The notes beneath the pieces are model-generated. The model had not been told where the DNA came from. It made no database searches and saw only the letters and a program-made list of their open reading frames with translations. A stretch of DNA of 64,000 bases from Phytopythium helicoides. Its lineage: Eukaryota > Oomycota > Peronosporomycetes > Pythiales > Pythiaceae. Both the position numbers and the translations under genes were made by a program. The stretch lies in the NCBI GenBank assembly GCA_024867545.1, contig JANFNE010000006.1, positions 496,001 to 560,000 on the forward strand, written 5' to 3'. Shown piece after piece: positions 1-9,237 of this stretch; the first letter of the stretch is position 1; each line of letters opens with the position of its first letter.

Positions 1-959
1 AATTCCGTGTCACTTTCGGTATTTTGATGTACCAATCTCCCGCGAGCTCGATACGATCGCCTCGAGGTGCGTCCATTATTTGCGCCTTCTTGCTTGATCC
101 GAACCAACGCATCTTCGTCCTCCTCGCTTGTGCTTGAACTCGACCACACACATCGCCTCTGGATGTTGGAGAAAAGTTCAGAATAATTGGAATCGTCACT
201 TCTTGCGCCGATTCCTGGATGCGGTCGCTTTTGGCTGCGATGTCGACTTGAGTTGAGTTCTTGTTCCCTCAATGCGTTTTCTAGCGAATCTTTAACGCGT
301 CTAAACTCAGCTGCTTGGTCTTTGACATTGTTCTCTGCTTGCTCTCTTCGCTCGATTTCACTCGCGATCAAGCGGCGAAGACGTTCTTCTTGTCGCCCGA
401 GTTCATCCAATCTTGAATTCAATAGCATCACTTCTTCGCTTGGACAGTCAGAGCTGCAGGCGATCTTTTCTTGCACAGCCTTGATAACACCTTGAAGCGC
501 ACATATTTGACTCTCTTGTGTTGCCATTTTACTCTTGATTCCAGTGACAAATTCCATGAACGGATCGGCCTCAGTGTTTGAGGGAGCACTTGTCGCCGCT
601 TCTTGCCCTACGGCAGATGGCTGTCCCCCATCAAACTCTTCCAGCACCATTGTAACGCCAGCAACCTTGTTCTTGAGCTGACGGTTTTCACAGAGCAATC
701 GCTCGTCTGCCACCCGCTTCGGAGCTAGCTCGGCTCGGAGTCGGCGGATCTCATTCTCTTGTGCCTTGACCTTCATTTCTGCCCTTCGTAAAGTGAAATC
801 TGCGTGCGCTCGTAGTGCACGACGGGCTTCGCGGAGTTCCTCCCCCAGCGATACTCGCATTGAGGGCTCGGTATTTGGCGTCAAAAGAGCGGTACTAGGC
901 GTTGATAGCGCGGCACTTGGTGCTGTCGGTGCGGCACTTGGAGTGGGCGAAGAAGACAT
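1..959 (-). CDS. Partial CC-EPFW family protein (N-terminal part)
   Basis: Reading the minus strand from an ATG at 959, the frame stays open for 319 codons to the window edge, so the gene runs off the left side. The product begins with a Ser/Thr/Pro/Ala-rich stretch (about residues 1-40). Coiled-coil-like Glu/Arg/Leu-rich segments follow (about 43-110 and 190-245), then a basic patch (SQKRPHP) and an acidic run (SEEDEDA). This order matches the N-terminal halves of the other CC-EPFW members. The C-terminal aromatic domain would lie outside the window, so membership rests on architecture and on the neighbouring paralogues. No signal peptide is seen. Function unknown. Confidence 0.55.
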   Translation of the reverse strand, partial: MSSSPTPSAAPTAPSAALSTPSTALLTPNTEPSMRVSLGEELREARRALRAHADFTLRRAEMKVKAQENEIRRLRAELAPKRVADERLLCENRQLKNKVAGVTMVLEEFDGGQPSAVGQEAATSAPSNTEADPFMEFVTGIKSKMATQESQICALQGVIKAVQEKIACSSDCPSEEVMLLNSRLDELGRQEERLRRLIASEIERREQAENNVKDQAAEFRRVKDSLENALREQELNSSRHRSQKRPHPGIGARSDDSNYSELFSNIQRRCVWSSSSTSEEDEDALVRIKQEGANNGRTSRRSYRARGRLVHQNTESDTE

Positions 960-1656
960 GATAGTAGTTGCTGGAATGCGAGAAGGTGCTAGGCTGTTGG
1001 AGGTTGGAAGACGAGAAGTGAGGGTCGATGCTTGGGAGGCAAAAGAACGAGTGATTCTCTTCGGCTTCGAAATCGTTCCCGCAGCAACACTGCGGGAAAC
1101 AGGCCAACCCTTCTCATTTATTGGGTACCGTGCCTGATTCCTTCATTTTTGAAGTTGCGCAACTTCGCAAAGGCTAAGCGCTGACTCAGTGTGACGTTGA
1201 CGACTATTCTCGCAGGAAGCGTTAATGAGCAAAAAACGAGTCATTGTACCATGCCGATGAACTCAACTGCACCATACTTTTTTTCTTGCGCTGTCTGTGT
1301 TGTTACCGTTTAATTTTCACAGCGGCAAGATACTCGCTAATGAGTTTCATGCGCAAAAGTGGATGCTGACAATCCGAGTCCCTATGTGGTGGCTAGATCT
1401 ATAAGTTGTCAGGGCTCACAGGAGTTAAGCCATTCGTCGATGTTTGTTCGTACAAGAGAATATCATTACGAAAGCCTTGAAATTTCTCATGTTATTCCGC
1501 TTTGCACCATTGTTGCTTTGCAGGAAACATGGATCAATGTCAGCTACGTCAACGAGATCAACAATGAAAAATTGCATGCATTCACAGTGTATCCTTTTCA
1601 ACAACCTGGCGCACATACCTCAGCCTCACATCTGATGATGTCGCGCAAAACGAAGA
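960..1656. other. Intergenic region with a 16-bp palindrome
   Basis: No convincing gene. It is the presumed promoter region of the minus-strand gene starting at 959. It holds the perfect 16-bp palindrome GAAGTTGCGCAACTTC at 1151-1166, about 190 bp upstream of that ATG. The short plus-strand frames here look like noise. Confidence 0.4.
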
Positions 1657-2937
1657 TCAGTTGAAGCTGGGCAAGGCGTGGCGCTTTGGATAGATGCGGC
1701 TGAGCCGGCTCTTGTAGAATGGATGATAGTCAATGGCGTGGACGAAGAAGCACAACTCCGGCTCGTCGCAAGAAGAACACGAATGTCCTCAGCTGTCAAG
1801 CATGACTCTGGGAGAAAGCTTGCCTTGGTAGTCGGCGACCAAATGAAAGGTTCGCTCCAGACGTCGCTGCTCAGCAACCCCTCTGAACGAGTTTTCCCCC
1901 TCGCAGTAGAGCCCTCGCCATGCCTTGCGTGCACGCTCGGATCGAATCTTGCGAAGAGCAAACTTCCTCGTTATGTCAATCGACTCTTGGTCGATCGCAA
2001 GCCAATGGCCACGCTCCCACAACGCTCGGGCGTATTGATATTGGAATTTGCAGATTTGCTTTACCCAGCCTTGCGCTTCATCGCGAGAGCCTTGAACTGG
2101 AATGAGTGCGAAAACCACGGCCTGTGCTTGTACATCAAATCCCACAGCTTCCAATGAGTTGATCGCATCCCCAAGCGCGTTGATATCGCTGGAGACTAGG
2201 AGTCTAGCGCTCGGTTGGGGATCAACCTTCATCTCGTGGCTATCCACCCGTCGATGCGTGTCGTGCTGCGCACTGGTGTGGCGATGCCTACGAGTTGATG
2301 GGCCGTTCAAGCCGAATGCTTCCACTTCTTCCGATTTCATTTCTTCCCACGTCATGGCCATCTCGTCCGAGTCTGTGATAGCCTCGTCTTTCTGCTCTTC
2401 AGAGGGGGTTTTGGGAAATCCTTTACGTTTGTATTTGTTGTCAACCCCGCTCGGTCTGGCCTCACTTGCTGTTGGATGATTCTTGTGTCGCGCTGCCAGC
2501 TTCATGTAAGTGCTGGGGTCGGTGTCTGACGGTCACTTCAGGAGCTGTCGAAATTCTTCTGTATCTTTTTCTTGCAGCGCGTGCTCGTGGTCGGCAAGCG
2601 CGTCGACACGCGTCCGCAGTATCCACAGCTCTGCCTCGAGGTCACAACGCTGTCTAGCCTCACTTTGAGTGTTTCTGGTTTCCACTCGCGGTTCATTCAT
2701 ACCAATACAGCTCGTCAACTCCCTGTCCTCTCATTCGAGCGCTACCACTGCGTGCGCGTCCACCTTGACGCGAAATGCCTTGTTCTCGGTCTGAAGCGCT
2801 CGGATCTGCGCGTCCTTGCTCACCGACTCCTCTTGGATCGCTCTCAGCAAGGTCGGGAGCGCACCTTGCTCGCGACAGCTAGCTCGAATCAACCCTCTCT
2901 CCATGCTGCTGCTGCTTCCAAACGATTGATAGCCCAA
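1657..2937 (-). pseudogene. Decayed CC-EPFW family gene
   Basis: The minus strand from an ATG at 2937 reads a family-like start (LRAIQEESVSKDAQIRALQ) but meets in-frame stops at 2731-2733 and 2533-2535, both in the coiled-coil half. The same frame then gives the middle block ARALWERGHW at about 1950-1990. Near 1870-1890 the reading jumps frame to continue as LLSSDVWSEPFIW. Near 1750 a second, compensating shift returns to the first frame and gives CFFVHAIDYHPFYK, ending at a stop at 1657-1659. Every family block is therefore present in order, but split by two stops and a pair of frameshifts. I read it as a pseudogene. Unrecognised introns could hide the stops but would not easily explain both shifts. 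Confidence 0.8.
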
Positions 2938-3179
2938 GGCAACAACGTTGAAGTTGACGGCAGCGTGATGGATACTATCAAAGGTATATTTTTATACAGG
3001 TAATAACCGAATAAAGAATCTACATCAAGATACGAGTAGCAAATTTTTCAAACCAGCATTTCAATATTGCAGGTCACTAAATTCAAACAGGTTTACCGCT
3101 CCCCCGCCAACAATTGTCGCATTGTGAGCTGCCCACATTTCTTAGGCTACCACCTCATCTCACCGTCGTCGTCGACCTC

Positions 3180-4148
3180 ATGGAGCGCCCGCTGTGCTGC
3201 TGCTCCAAGCAGTCTACGCCTTCCCCAAGCGCCAGCAGCTGCTCGACCATGGCGTCGCCGTCTCCGGCTGCTTCTCCTGCGTCCAACGGTGGGCCCGCGG
3301 CCCCCGACGGCCGCGTGAAGGCCTCGTTCCACCGCCGCGTACTGCCGCAAGAGTGCATCGCGTTCTCGAGCGCTGAGGGCCGCGCGCTGTTCGCCGAGGC
3401 GCTCGCGGCACCGCCCAGTGCCAACTTCATGCAGATTTACTTCCCGCTGGCCGAGCAGTTCACCACGCAGGCTGAGCCGAGCTTCTGCGGGCTCGGCACG
3501 CTCGCCATGTGCCTCAACGCGCTGCAGATCGATCCTGGCCGGCTGTGGAAGGGGCCCTGGCGCTGGTTCAGCGAGGAGCTCTTCGACTGCTGCACGCCGC
3601 TGGCCGTCGCCAAGGAACAAGGCGTCACGCTCGACGAGTTCATGTGCCTCGCACGCTGCAATGGAGCACAAGCCGACGACATTCGCGCCACGGCGGCGTT
3701 TTCGCTCGAGCAGTTCCGTGACATTGTCAAGCGGAGCTGTGCCTCGAGCGACGAGATCGTCGTGCTCAACTACAGCCGCAAAGGCCTCGGACAGACTGGA
3801 GACGGCCATTTCTCGCCCATTGGCGGATACCACGCCGAGCGCGACATGGTGCTGCTCATGGACGTCGCGCGTTTCAAGTACCCGCCGCACTGGGTGCGCC
3901 TCTCACTCGTGCACGAGGCCATGCAGCGCCTTGATCCGACGACTAGCACCCCTCGTGGGCTCGTCGTGTTGCGCGAGAGCAAGCATATCGACCAGTCCTC
4001 TCCGGCGGACCCAGCTGTTGGATGCGACCAAAACGTCACGACAACCTCTGCGCAGTGCTGCACCAGCGCCGCTGCCATCAACGCAGTGCGCCAAGTGTCA
4101 GCCGCGCTTCCGCACCCAGCGAGCGACCCGAGGACGGCTACTGCGTAA
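3180..4148 (+). CDS. Phytochelatin synthase (glutathione gamma-glutamylcysteinyltransferase)
   Basis: Predicted 322-residue protein of the phytochelatin synthase family. The family is a papain-like clan that transfers gamma-Glu-Cys from one glutathione to another, making metal-binding phytochelatins in response to Cd and similar ions. The catalytic triad is visible: Cys103 in EPSFCGLG, His210 in GDGHFSPIGGYH and Asp228 in LMDVARFKYPPHW. The spacing (107 and 18 residues) nearly equals that of Arabidopsis PCS1 (Cys56, His162, Asp180). The N-terminal roughly 40 residues are Ser/Pro-rich with a CCC motif. The C-terminal region after the catalytic domain is short, with one CC pair rather than the Cys-rich tail of plant enzymes. 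I chose the ATG at 3180; a second in-frame ATG is at 3249. No intron is needed. It is divergent from the pseudogene to its left. Confidence 0.9.
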   Translation: MERPLCCCSKQSTPSPSASSCSTMASPSPAASPASNGGPAAPDGRVKASFHRRVLPQECIAFSSAEGRALFAEALAAPPSANFMQIYFPLAEQFTTQAEPSFCGLGTLAMCLNALQIDPGRLWKGPWRWFSEELFDCCTPLAVAKEQGVTLDEFMCLARCNGAQADDIRATAAFSLEQFRDIVKRSCASSDEIVVLNYSRKGLGQTGDGHFSPIGGYHAERDMVLLMDVARFKYPPHWVRLSLVHEAMQRLDPTTSTPRGLVVLRESKHIDQSSPADPAVGCDQNVTTTSAQCCTSAAAINAVRQVSAALPHPASDPRTATA

Positions 4149-4555
4149 ACTACTTGTGTACTTGCGCAGCATGCATCGCTTGAAAGAACTGTCATCACGG
4201 CTGGCAATCGCTCTACGTTGAAGCTGCACTCGCAACCTTGAAATGAAAAGCATGACTCCAAATTCGAAGTAGGATCGAGCGTTACAATAATCTTGCTCAA
4301 TTAGGTGCATGGACTCTCTGCGTGGTTATGTCCGCCAATCGAGCACAGGAAAGACCGCTACAGGATCGATGTGGTGTCCATCTTTTTGATGATAAGGCGC
4401 CACCAGTAATAGTTTAGAGTCACACACACACAGATGATTGTGAAAATCAACGTATTCGAGTGTAGAGTGGCAACACGCATCGCTCGCCCATATCATCATC
4501 ATCATCATCATACCACGGCACCACCTGGACCCTTTTTTCTCGGGTGGATCATTGC
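4149..4555. other. Intergenic region between convergent genes
   Basis: Gene-free 3' region shared by the phytochelatin synthase gene and the minus-strand CC-EPFW gene. It contains a short (CA)n run near 4421-4431 and an ATC trinucleotide run near 4493-4510. Nothing else recognised. Confidence 0.4.
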
Positions 4556-6052
4556 CTAGCTCGAGTTGCTGGCGTTGGGTGGATCCGGCAGTGGGTACCG
4601 AGTCGTGCACCCGCTCTCGACCAGTTCCTTGTAGTAGGGTTCTTGCGTAATGTCATTTACGCACACAACACGCTGGGGCTGCCGCGCATCCAAATCCACA
4701 ATGTCCTTCATGGTCTTGATGTACAGAGGCAGCATGTGAGGAGCCTGCGGCCACCCCCACCAGAAAGGTTCGCGCCAAACGTTGTCGGGTAGCAACCCCT
4801 GGTCGATGAGCGCCGAGCCGTCTTTGACGAGCTCTTTCCACGTCCGAACCGCCTCTGTCCGTCGAGACAAGCGCTCGCGATATAAAGACTTCAAGATTTG
4901 GCTGGAGAAATTGCGCTCCATCGTTACCCAGTGGGTCCGCTCCCAAAAAGCGCGCCGATGGTCGAAGTGGAATTGGAGCGCATTGTCGACCCACTCCTTG
5001 GCTGTCGGCGCCAGCTTTTCATAATCAAATGTGAGCGAGAACGTCGGTCGCTTGGCGTAGATCTCGTCCCACGCGTTCGAAGCGTCCATTTCATGCAGCA
5101 GCTCAATCATTTCGCGCTCGCGCGTTGAAAACCCTTCGTCCGCTCCATCACTACTAACCGCCGCTCGGCGGCGCTTTGTCGGGACGCCGTCAGCAGCCGC
5201 AGGCTTTCCTCGCTTCTTACCCTCGCGACCAGGAACATAGTCCTCATCCGATTCGTCGTCGAGGCTAATGGATTCATCATCGTCGAGGGTGTCCTCCTTG
5301 ACAACGGGAGGAGCCACCCGAGGCGAGACCGAAGCACCGCGCTTCTTGGGCTCTGTCGATGGCGACGGCGACGGCGCGACGATAGTAGCAGCCGTGGGCG
5401 ACGGCGTCACGGATTTCTTGATTTTTCCGGTGGTGTTGGCCGTGGGCGTCTCGACCGACACCTTGAGCATCTTCCTCCTGCCCTTGCCTGGCCCACGCTT
5501 GATCGTCGGCGCGACTTCCACGGCCTCGAACGGTTCGTCGGCACCGGCGTGGAAAATGTCGGCGAGCCTGTCGAAGGCGTGCTCGACGGCCTCCCGCTCC
5601 GAGCTGAACCAGCTCTTGATCCTTCGCAGCGTGTCGTCCACCGCGACCTTGTGCTTCTCGAGCGCCTCGTTGTCGCGGCGCAGCTGGCGGTTGGCGGCCA
5701 GCGCGGCCTGCGCGTCCGCCTCGACGTCCTTGAGCCTGCGGTTCTCGATCTTGAGCGCGGCGCAGCGCTTGCGCAGCCGCACGACGTCGTCCGCGCTCGT
5801 GGAGAAGCTGCTGCCGCTCGCCACGTCGCCCACGAGCGCTGCGTCCTGCTCGGCCTGCAGCTGGCTGAGCGCCGCCTCGGCGTCCGCGAGCCGCCGCCGC
5901 ACGCGCAGGTTCTCGGCGCGCTGCGCCTCCAGCTCGGCCTTCTTGGCCGCCAGGTCGCTGTAGATGGCATCCACAGCCACGCGTAGCGAGCCCACGCTGG
6001 CGCCGCCGGCTGGCGGACCCAGCGCGTCGGCCGTCGTCTTGCGCTTGACCAT
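4556..6052 (-). CDS. CC-EPFW family protein, 498 residues
   Basis: Member of the unrecognised family. From MVKRKTTADALG, residues about 20-190 are coiled-coil-like (Ala/Leu/Arg/Glu heptads). A linker of Ser/Pro/Thr and basic/acidic runs follows, with NLS-like clusters (PKKRG, PTKRRRAA) and an Asp/Glu-rich patch (about 225-345). The C-terminal domain carries all four blocks: NAWDEIYAKRP, HRRAFWERTHW, DNVWREPFWWGWP and VNDITQEPYYK. The frame is open further upstream to about 6439, but that leader includes a homopolymer run translated as poly-Lys, so I chose the ATG at 6052. Its closest relative here is the head-to-head neighbour at 6481 (shared GWP and TTR(Y/H)PLP endings). Probably nuclear; function unknown. 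Confidence 0.75.
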   Translation of the reverse strand: MVKRKTTADALGPPAGGASVGSLRVAVDAIYSDLAAKKAELEAQRAENLRVRRRLADAEAALSQLQAEQDAALVGDVASGSSFSTSADDVVRLRKRCAALKIENRRLKDVEADAQAALAANRQLRRDNEALEKHKVAVDDTLRRIKSWFSSEREAVEHAFDRLADIFHAGADEPFEAVEVAPTIKRGPGKGRRKMLKVSVETPTANTTGKIKKSVTPSPTAATIVAPSPSPSTEPKKRGASVSPRVAPPVVKEDTLDDDESISLDDESDEDYVPGREGKKRGKPAAADGVPTKRRRAAVSSDGADEGFSTREREMIELLHEMDASNAWDEIYAKRPTFSLTFDYEKLAPTAKEWVDNALQFHFDHRRAFWERTHWVTMERNFSSQILKSLYRERLSRRTEAVRTWKELVKDGSALIDQGLLPDNVWREPFWWGWPQAPHMLPLYIKTMKDIVDLDARQPQRVVCVNDITQEPYYKELVESGCTTRYPLPDPPNASNSS

Positions 6053-6480
6053 GGCGAGATCCGGGGGAAGCGGCTTCTGGGTGCCTCGTGGGGGCGGATT
6101 GGGAACTGGTGTGCGCCACGCGACCGCCGCTTTTTCACGTGGGTGCGGAGGAAAACGAAGAAAAACCGAAGCGACTTTTTTTTTTTTTTTTTTTGCGAGT
6201 CTCGCTTTTTCTTCCTTCCTTCGGTAGTGCTCCATGGCACCATGGAGGTGTCGACTTTGGATGGAGCAGCCATTTACATGGGACCCATAACGACATGCTG
6301 CTGCTTTCTTGCGGCGGCCGATTTCACCTTTTTTTTCTATTTCGTTTTCTTGATATTCATGAATCATGAGATTCCTTAGCGAACGCCGGAAATGGACGTC
6401 GCGTCGCAACTGTGTCCGCCCCCGGGCAACGGGCTTCACGAGTCATTCCTGAAAGCAGCGGCTGCAGCAGCAGACTCAGT
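6053..6480. promoter_or_regulatory. Divergent intergenic region with a long T run
   Basis: 428 bp between two head-to-head CC-EPFW genes, so it probably holds both promoters. A run of about 17 T lies at 6177-6194 and further T-rich tracts near 6330-6340. Weak coding frames extend into it from both sides but lack support. Confidence 0.4.
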
Positions 6481-7644
6481 ATGGCGTCGGCTCGCGGTGG
6501 CACTGAGAGACCGGAGGATGGGACCAGCTCGGAGCTCAGCCGCGCAATGTCGATGAAGGCCCAGCTTGACGGGATTGTCCAGGCCTTGCAGGAGCAAGAC
6601 CTGGAGCTCAAGAAGCAAGTAGCCGCGGGTAACGGTATCGGAGGAGATGGCTCGTGCGCTGCCTCGGGGCAAAAGGGGAAGGGACTGACCCCGAAAAAGT
6701 CGCGCAAGGAGCTCGAGGGGGCCACCACAAACCTGCAGGCGAGGCTCGATGCAGAGAATGAGAAAGTGGCGATGATGACGGCTGAAGTCCAGCTGCTGCG
6801 AGAAGAAAACAAGCGGCTGCAGGATGCAAAGGTTGCAGCCGATAACCGACTTGCCGAGGCAACTGCCGAGAACAGACCAAGACTTCGCGATCGCCCCACC
6901 AACGGTAGCCCTTCCAGCATCAAGCGCAAATCAGCTGTTCAGCAGAAATCATCGCGGAAGAAGCTTCGGACATCTCCAGTGACGGAGAGCGACTCCGACT
7001 CTGACACGGAGGCTGTGCTGGAGTCGTTGAACTACGAGAGTTCGCTAGCGAGGCTGCTCAAGGCGTTGGAGCTATCCGAGCCGTGGAATGACATGTACAA
7101 CAAGCGCCCGGACTTCTCACTCAGCTTTGCGTATGACACGCTGTTAGACGACAACGACGACGAGGCAAGGAAGCTTGTTGACGACATCCTGGCATTCCAG
7201 CGCACTCACCGCCGCGCCATTTGGGAACGTCGCCACTGGGTGCGGCTTCCGATTGCTCCGAAGGATCCAGCGATGGCAACCCTCGTTCGTGGATGGAGGT
7301 CGCGGTATCAAGCTGCATCTCGAAGTTGGGGGAACATTCGTGACCGTGGCGATGATATCATCGATCGCCATCTTCCTGTCGGGGAGAAAAATCCGTCGCT
7401 CCTTGAGGAAGGTCGGTTACTGACGGACGAACTTTGGCTGGAGCCCTTCGTGTGGGGCTGGCCAGCCACTACTGCTCGCTTGCCAGCAAAGTGTTTCCAG
7501 CTCGACCAGATCGCAGCTTTGGACGAGCGAGAGCCTGCGCGCGTATTTTTCGTCGATGACATCACGAAAGACACGTACTACAAGGCAACGAACAACTTCA
7601 AGTACACCACGAGGCACCCGCTACCGGAGAGCCCAAGCGAGTAA
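6481..7644 (+). CDS. CC-EPFW family protein, 387 residues
   Basis: Member of the unrecognised family, starting at MASARGGTERPED. The coiled-coil half is shorter than in its relatives (about residues 20-60 and 80-140). Basic NLS-like clusters (IKRKSAV, SRKKLRTSP) and a Ser/Asp-rich acidic run (SDSDSDTE) lie at about 165-200. The C-terminal domain holds EPWNDMYNKRPDFSLSF, HRRAIWERRHW, DELWLEPFVWGWP and VFFVDDITKDTYYK in that order. The ORF is intact and uninterrupted. The ATG at 6481 is the first in frame. It pairs with the divergent gene at 4556-6052 as its nearest relative, suggesting an inverted local duplication. No signal peptide or membrane segment. Function unknown. Confidence 0.75.
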   Translation: MASARGGTERPEDGTSSELSRAMSMKAQLDGIVQALQEQDLELKKQVAAGNGIGGDGSCAASGQKGKGLTPKKSRKELEGATTNLQARLDAENEKVAMMTAEVQLLREENKRLQDAKVAADNRLAEATAENRPRLRDRPTNGSPSSIKRKSAVQQKSSRKKLRTSPVTESDSDSDTEAVLESLNYESSLARLLKALELSEPWNDMYNKRPDFSLSFAYDTLLDDNDDEARKLVDDILAFQRTHRRAIWERRHWVRLPIAPKDPAMATLVRGWRSRYQAASRSWGNIRDRGDDIIDRHLPVGEKNPSLLEEGRLLTDELWLEPFVWGWPATTARLPAKCFQLDQIAALDEREPARVFFVDDITKDTYYKATNNFKYTTRHPLPESPSE

Positions 7645-7836
7645 TACGCCGAGAAGGCTAAGCGTGGATGAGACAGAGGTGCTGAAGCCTGCAAGCTGAT
7701 TAATTGTTTTCTTTATGAAGTTAGGTTGGTATGGCGTGTAGCAAAAGAAACAAGCTGAATTGAGAAGTGAATCAAGTCTGTTACACTTGACCTCCTTACA
7801 AGGGCCTTTATCGCTAGATGGGGTTTTGACAACACG

Positions 7837-8733
7837 ATGCTTGCCAGCTACCTTCTGCTCGACATCCATGTTGTTGCACAAGACTTTTGCCCCCTCCATG
7901 GCGTTGGTAGGCATTGCGACAAAGACAACGAACATGACGACAGCAATGCAGGATGGCTTTCACGCCAACCAACAAAACGATCGTCAGCACGATCACTAGA
8001 ACTAGAGCTCTGCACCCCATCGCCTCGAAAGAGACAAAAATCCTTTGAATCAACTGATGAGGCACAACCCACGATCTCGCCAACGCCCAAGGACCAACCC
8101 CTTTCTGAAGACGCTGCGGTGTCGTTGATCTCGGCACTCGAGAAATCCCAGCCTTGGAACGCAATGTATGCCAAGAGTCCGTCGTTTTCGCACACATTTG
8201 ACTTCGAATGGCTTCAAGAAGAGGCCAAGAAGTGCATTCTTGCTCTGCAGGAGTTCAAGTCGAAGTTTCGTCGTGAGCTGTGGGAGCAGCTTCACTGGAT
8301 CGGTTTTCCTTCTGGTGGACCCTTAGTGACAGTAGCTGCTGCTTCTCGAGCGATTCGCCGTCAGACTGCCAAGACGAAGTGGAAGGAGCTCCAGGAGCTG
8401 CTCATTGCGATGACCACGAAAGATCTTCTACCAAAGGAGATTTGGACAGAGCCATTCTTGTGGATCTTTCGTGTCGAGCCGCTTGGGATTCCATCGACGT
8501 GCGCCACGGAGGCAAGTATTGCGAGTTTGGACGAGAAGGAGCCGCTGCGATGCTTTTACGTCGACTGCATCGACCAGCACCCTTTCTACGAGACTGGCTA
8601 TCGTTATCCCAAGCATGCGCTTCCCGGAGTTATCGATGGTGGGGATCTGGATAAAGCTCGAATGGACGCGTTTTGGATGCCCTCATGCTCGTCTTGCCAG
8701 GTAACTCATCCCTTCAGTACTACAGAGCAATAA
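7837..8733 (+). CDS. Truncated CC-EPFW family protein (domain-only copy), 298 residues
   Basis: This ORF carries the linker and complete C-terminal domain of the family but no coiled coil. Positions 7905-8654 are an almost identical inverted copy of the 3' half of the gene at 21542-22963. From GWLSRQ to the end of the shared part (about 245 residues) the two proteins are identical, although I count seven base differences there, all synonymous. Three replacement differences sit just upstream, next to the breakpoint. About 23 N-terminal residues and 27 C-terminal residues are new, from flanking DNA. The ATG at 7837 lies just outside the duplicated part. It may be a functional domain-only protein or a recent pseudogene that still looks intact. 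Confidence 0.6.
   Translation: MLASYLLLDIHVVAQDFCPLHGVGRHCDKDNEHDDSNAGWLSRQPTKRSSARSLELELCTPSPRKRQKSFESTDEAQPTISPTPKDQPLSEDAAVSLISALEKSQPWNAMYAKSPSFSHTFDFEWLQEEAKKCILALQEFKSKFRRELWEQLHWIGFPSGGPLVTVAAASRAIRRQTAKTKWKELQELLIAMTTKDLLPKEIWTEPFLWIFRVEPLGIPSTCATEASIASLDEKEPLRCFYVDCIDQHPFYETGYRYPKHALPGVIDGGDLDKARMDAFWMPSCSSCQVTHPFSTTEQ
7905..8654 (+). repeat. Inverted repeat arm 1 (750 bp)
   Basis: Aligns in reverse complement to 21555-22304 without gaps, with about 10 mismatches (about 98.7% identity by hand count). Identity stops abruptly at both ends. Confidence 0.9.
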
Positions 8734-9237
8734 AGTGTATTTAGTTCGTCCACGCGATAACTAGAAGCTGCGATGCTCTCGACACACAGATCAGTGTCTC
8801 CTATCCTACGTTTCCACGAATGCATACCATAAAGCCCCTCTCACAACGAAGAGAGCAAAAAAAAAGTTGCAAGCAGTCGACTTGGCTAACCAAGCCCACG
8901 TGCCGTCACCTCGTGCACCACAAAGCAAGGAGTCAACACACAAACTCCCCACTCCAGTAGTCCACACGGCAAACAGCACAAGGCGCAGGTAGCTCCGCGA
9001 ACCACAAATGTAAGATTCGCGCAGAAAGTGGCATCAAGGGTGAGTAACTCCCTCAATGGCACCTCCCATCATCGCCGCTCGCTCTTCTCTCTCCGCCATT
9101 TGATCGCGCAAGTGCATCCGCAATGCAGGAAGGAGTTGACCACGCGTCAAGAGCAGTCGCCTCCGTCGCAGCAATCCTTTCGTCATCGCTTGGAAACAAG
9201 CAAACACATGTACCGACTAAAGAGTCGATACACAAAC
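8734..9237. other. Intergenic region between convergent genes
   Basis: Gene-free 3' flank shared by the truncated CC-EPFW copy and the methionine synthase gene. Only short frames and an A run near 8860 are seen. Confidence 0.4.
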
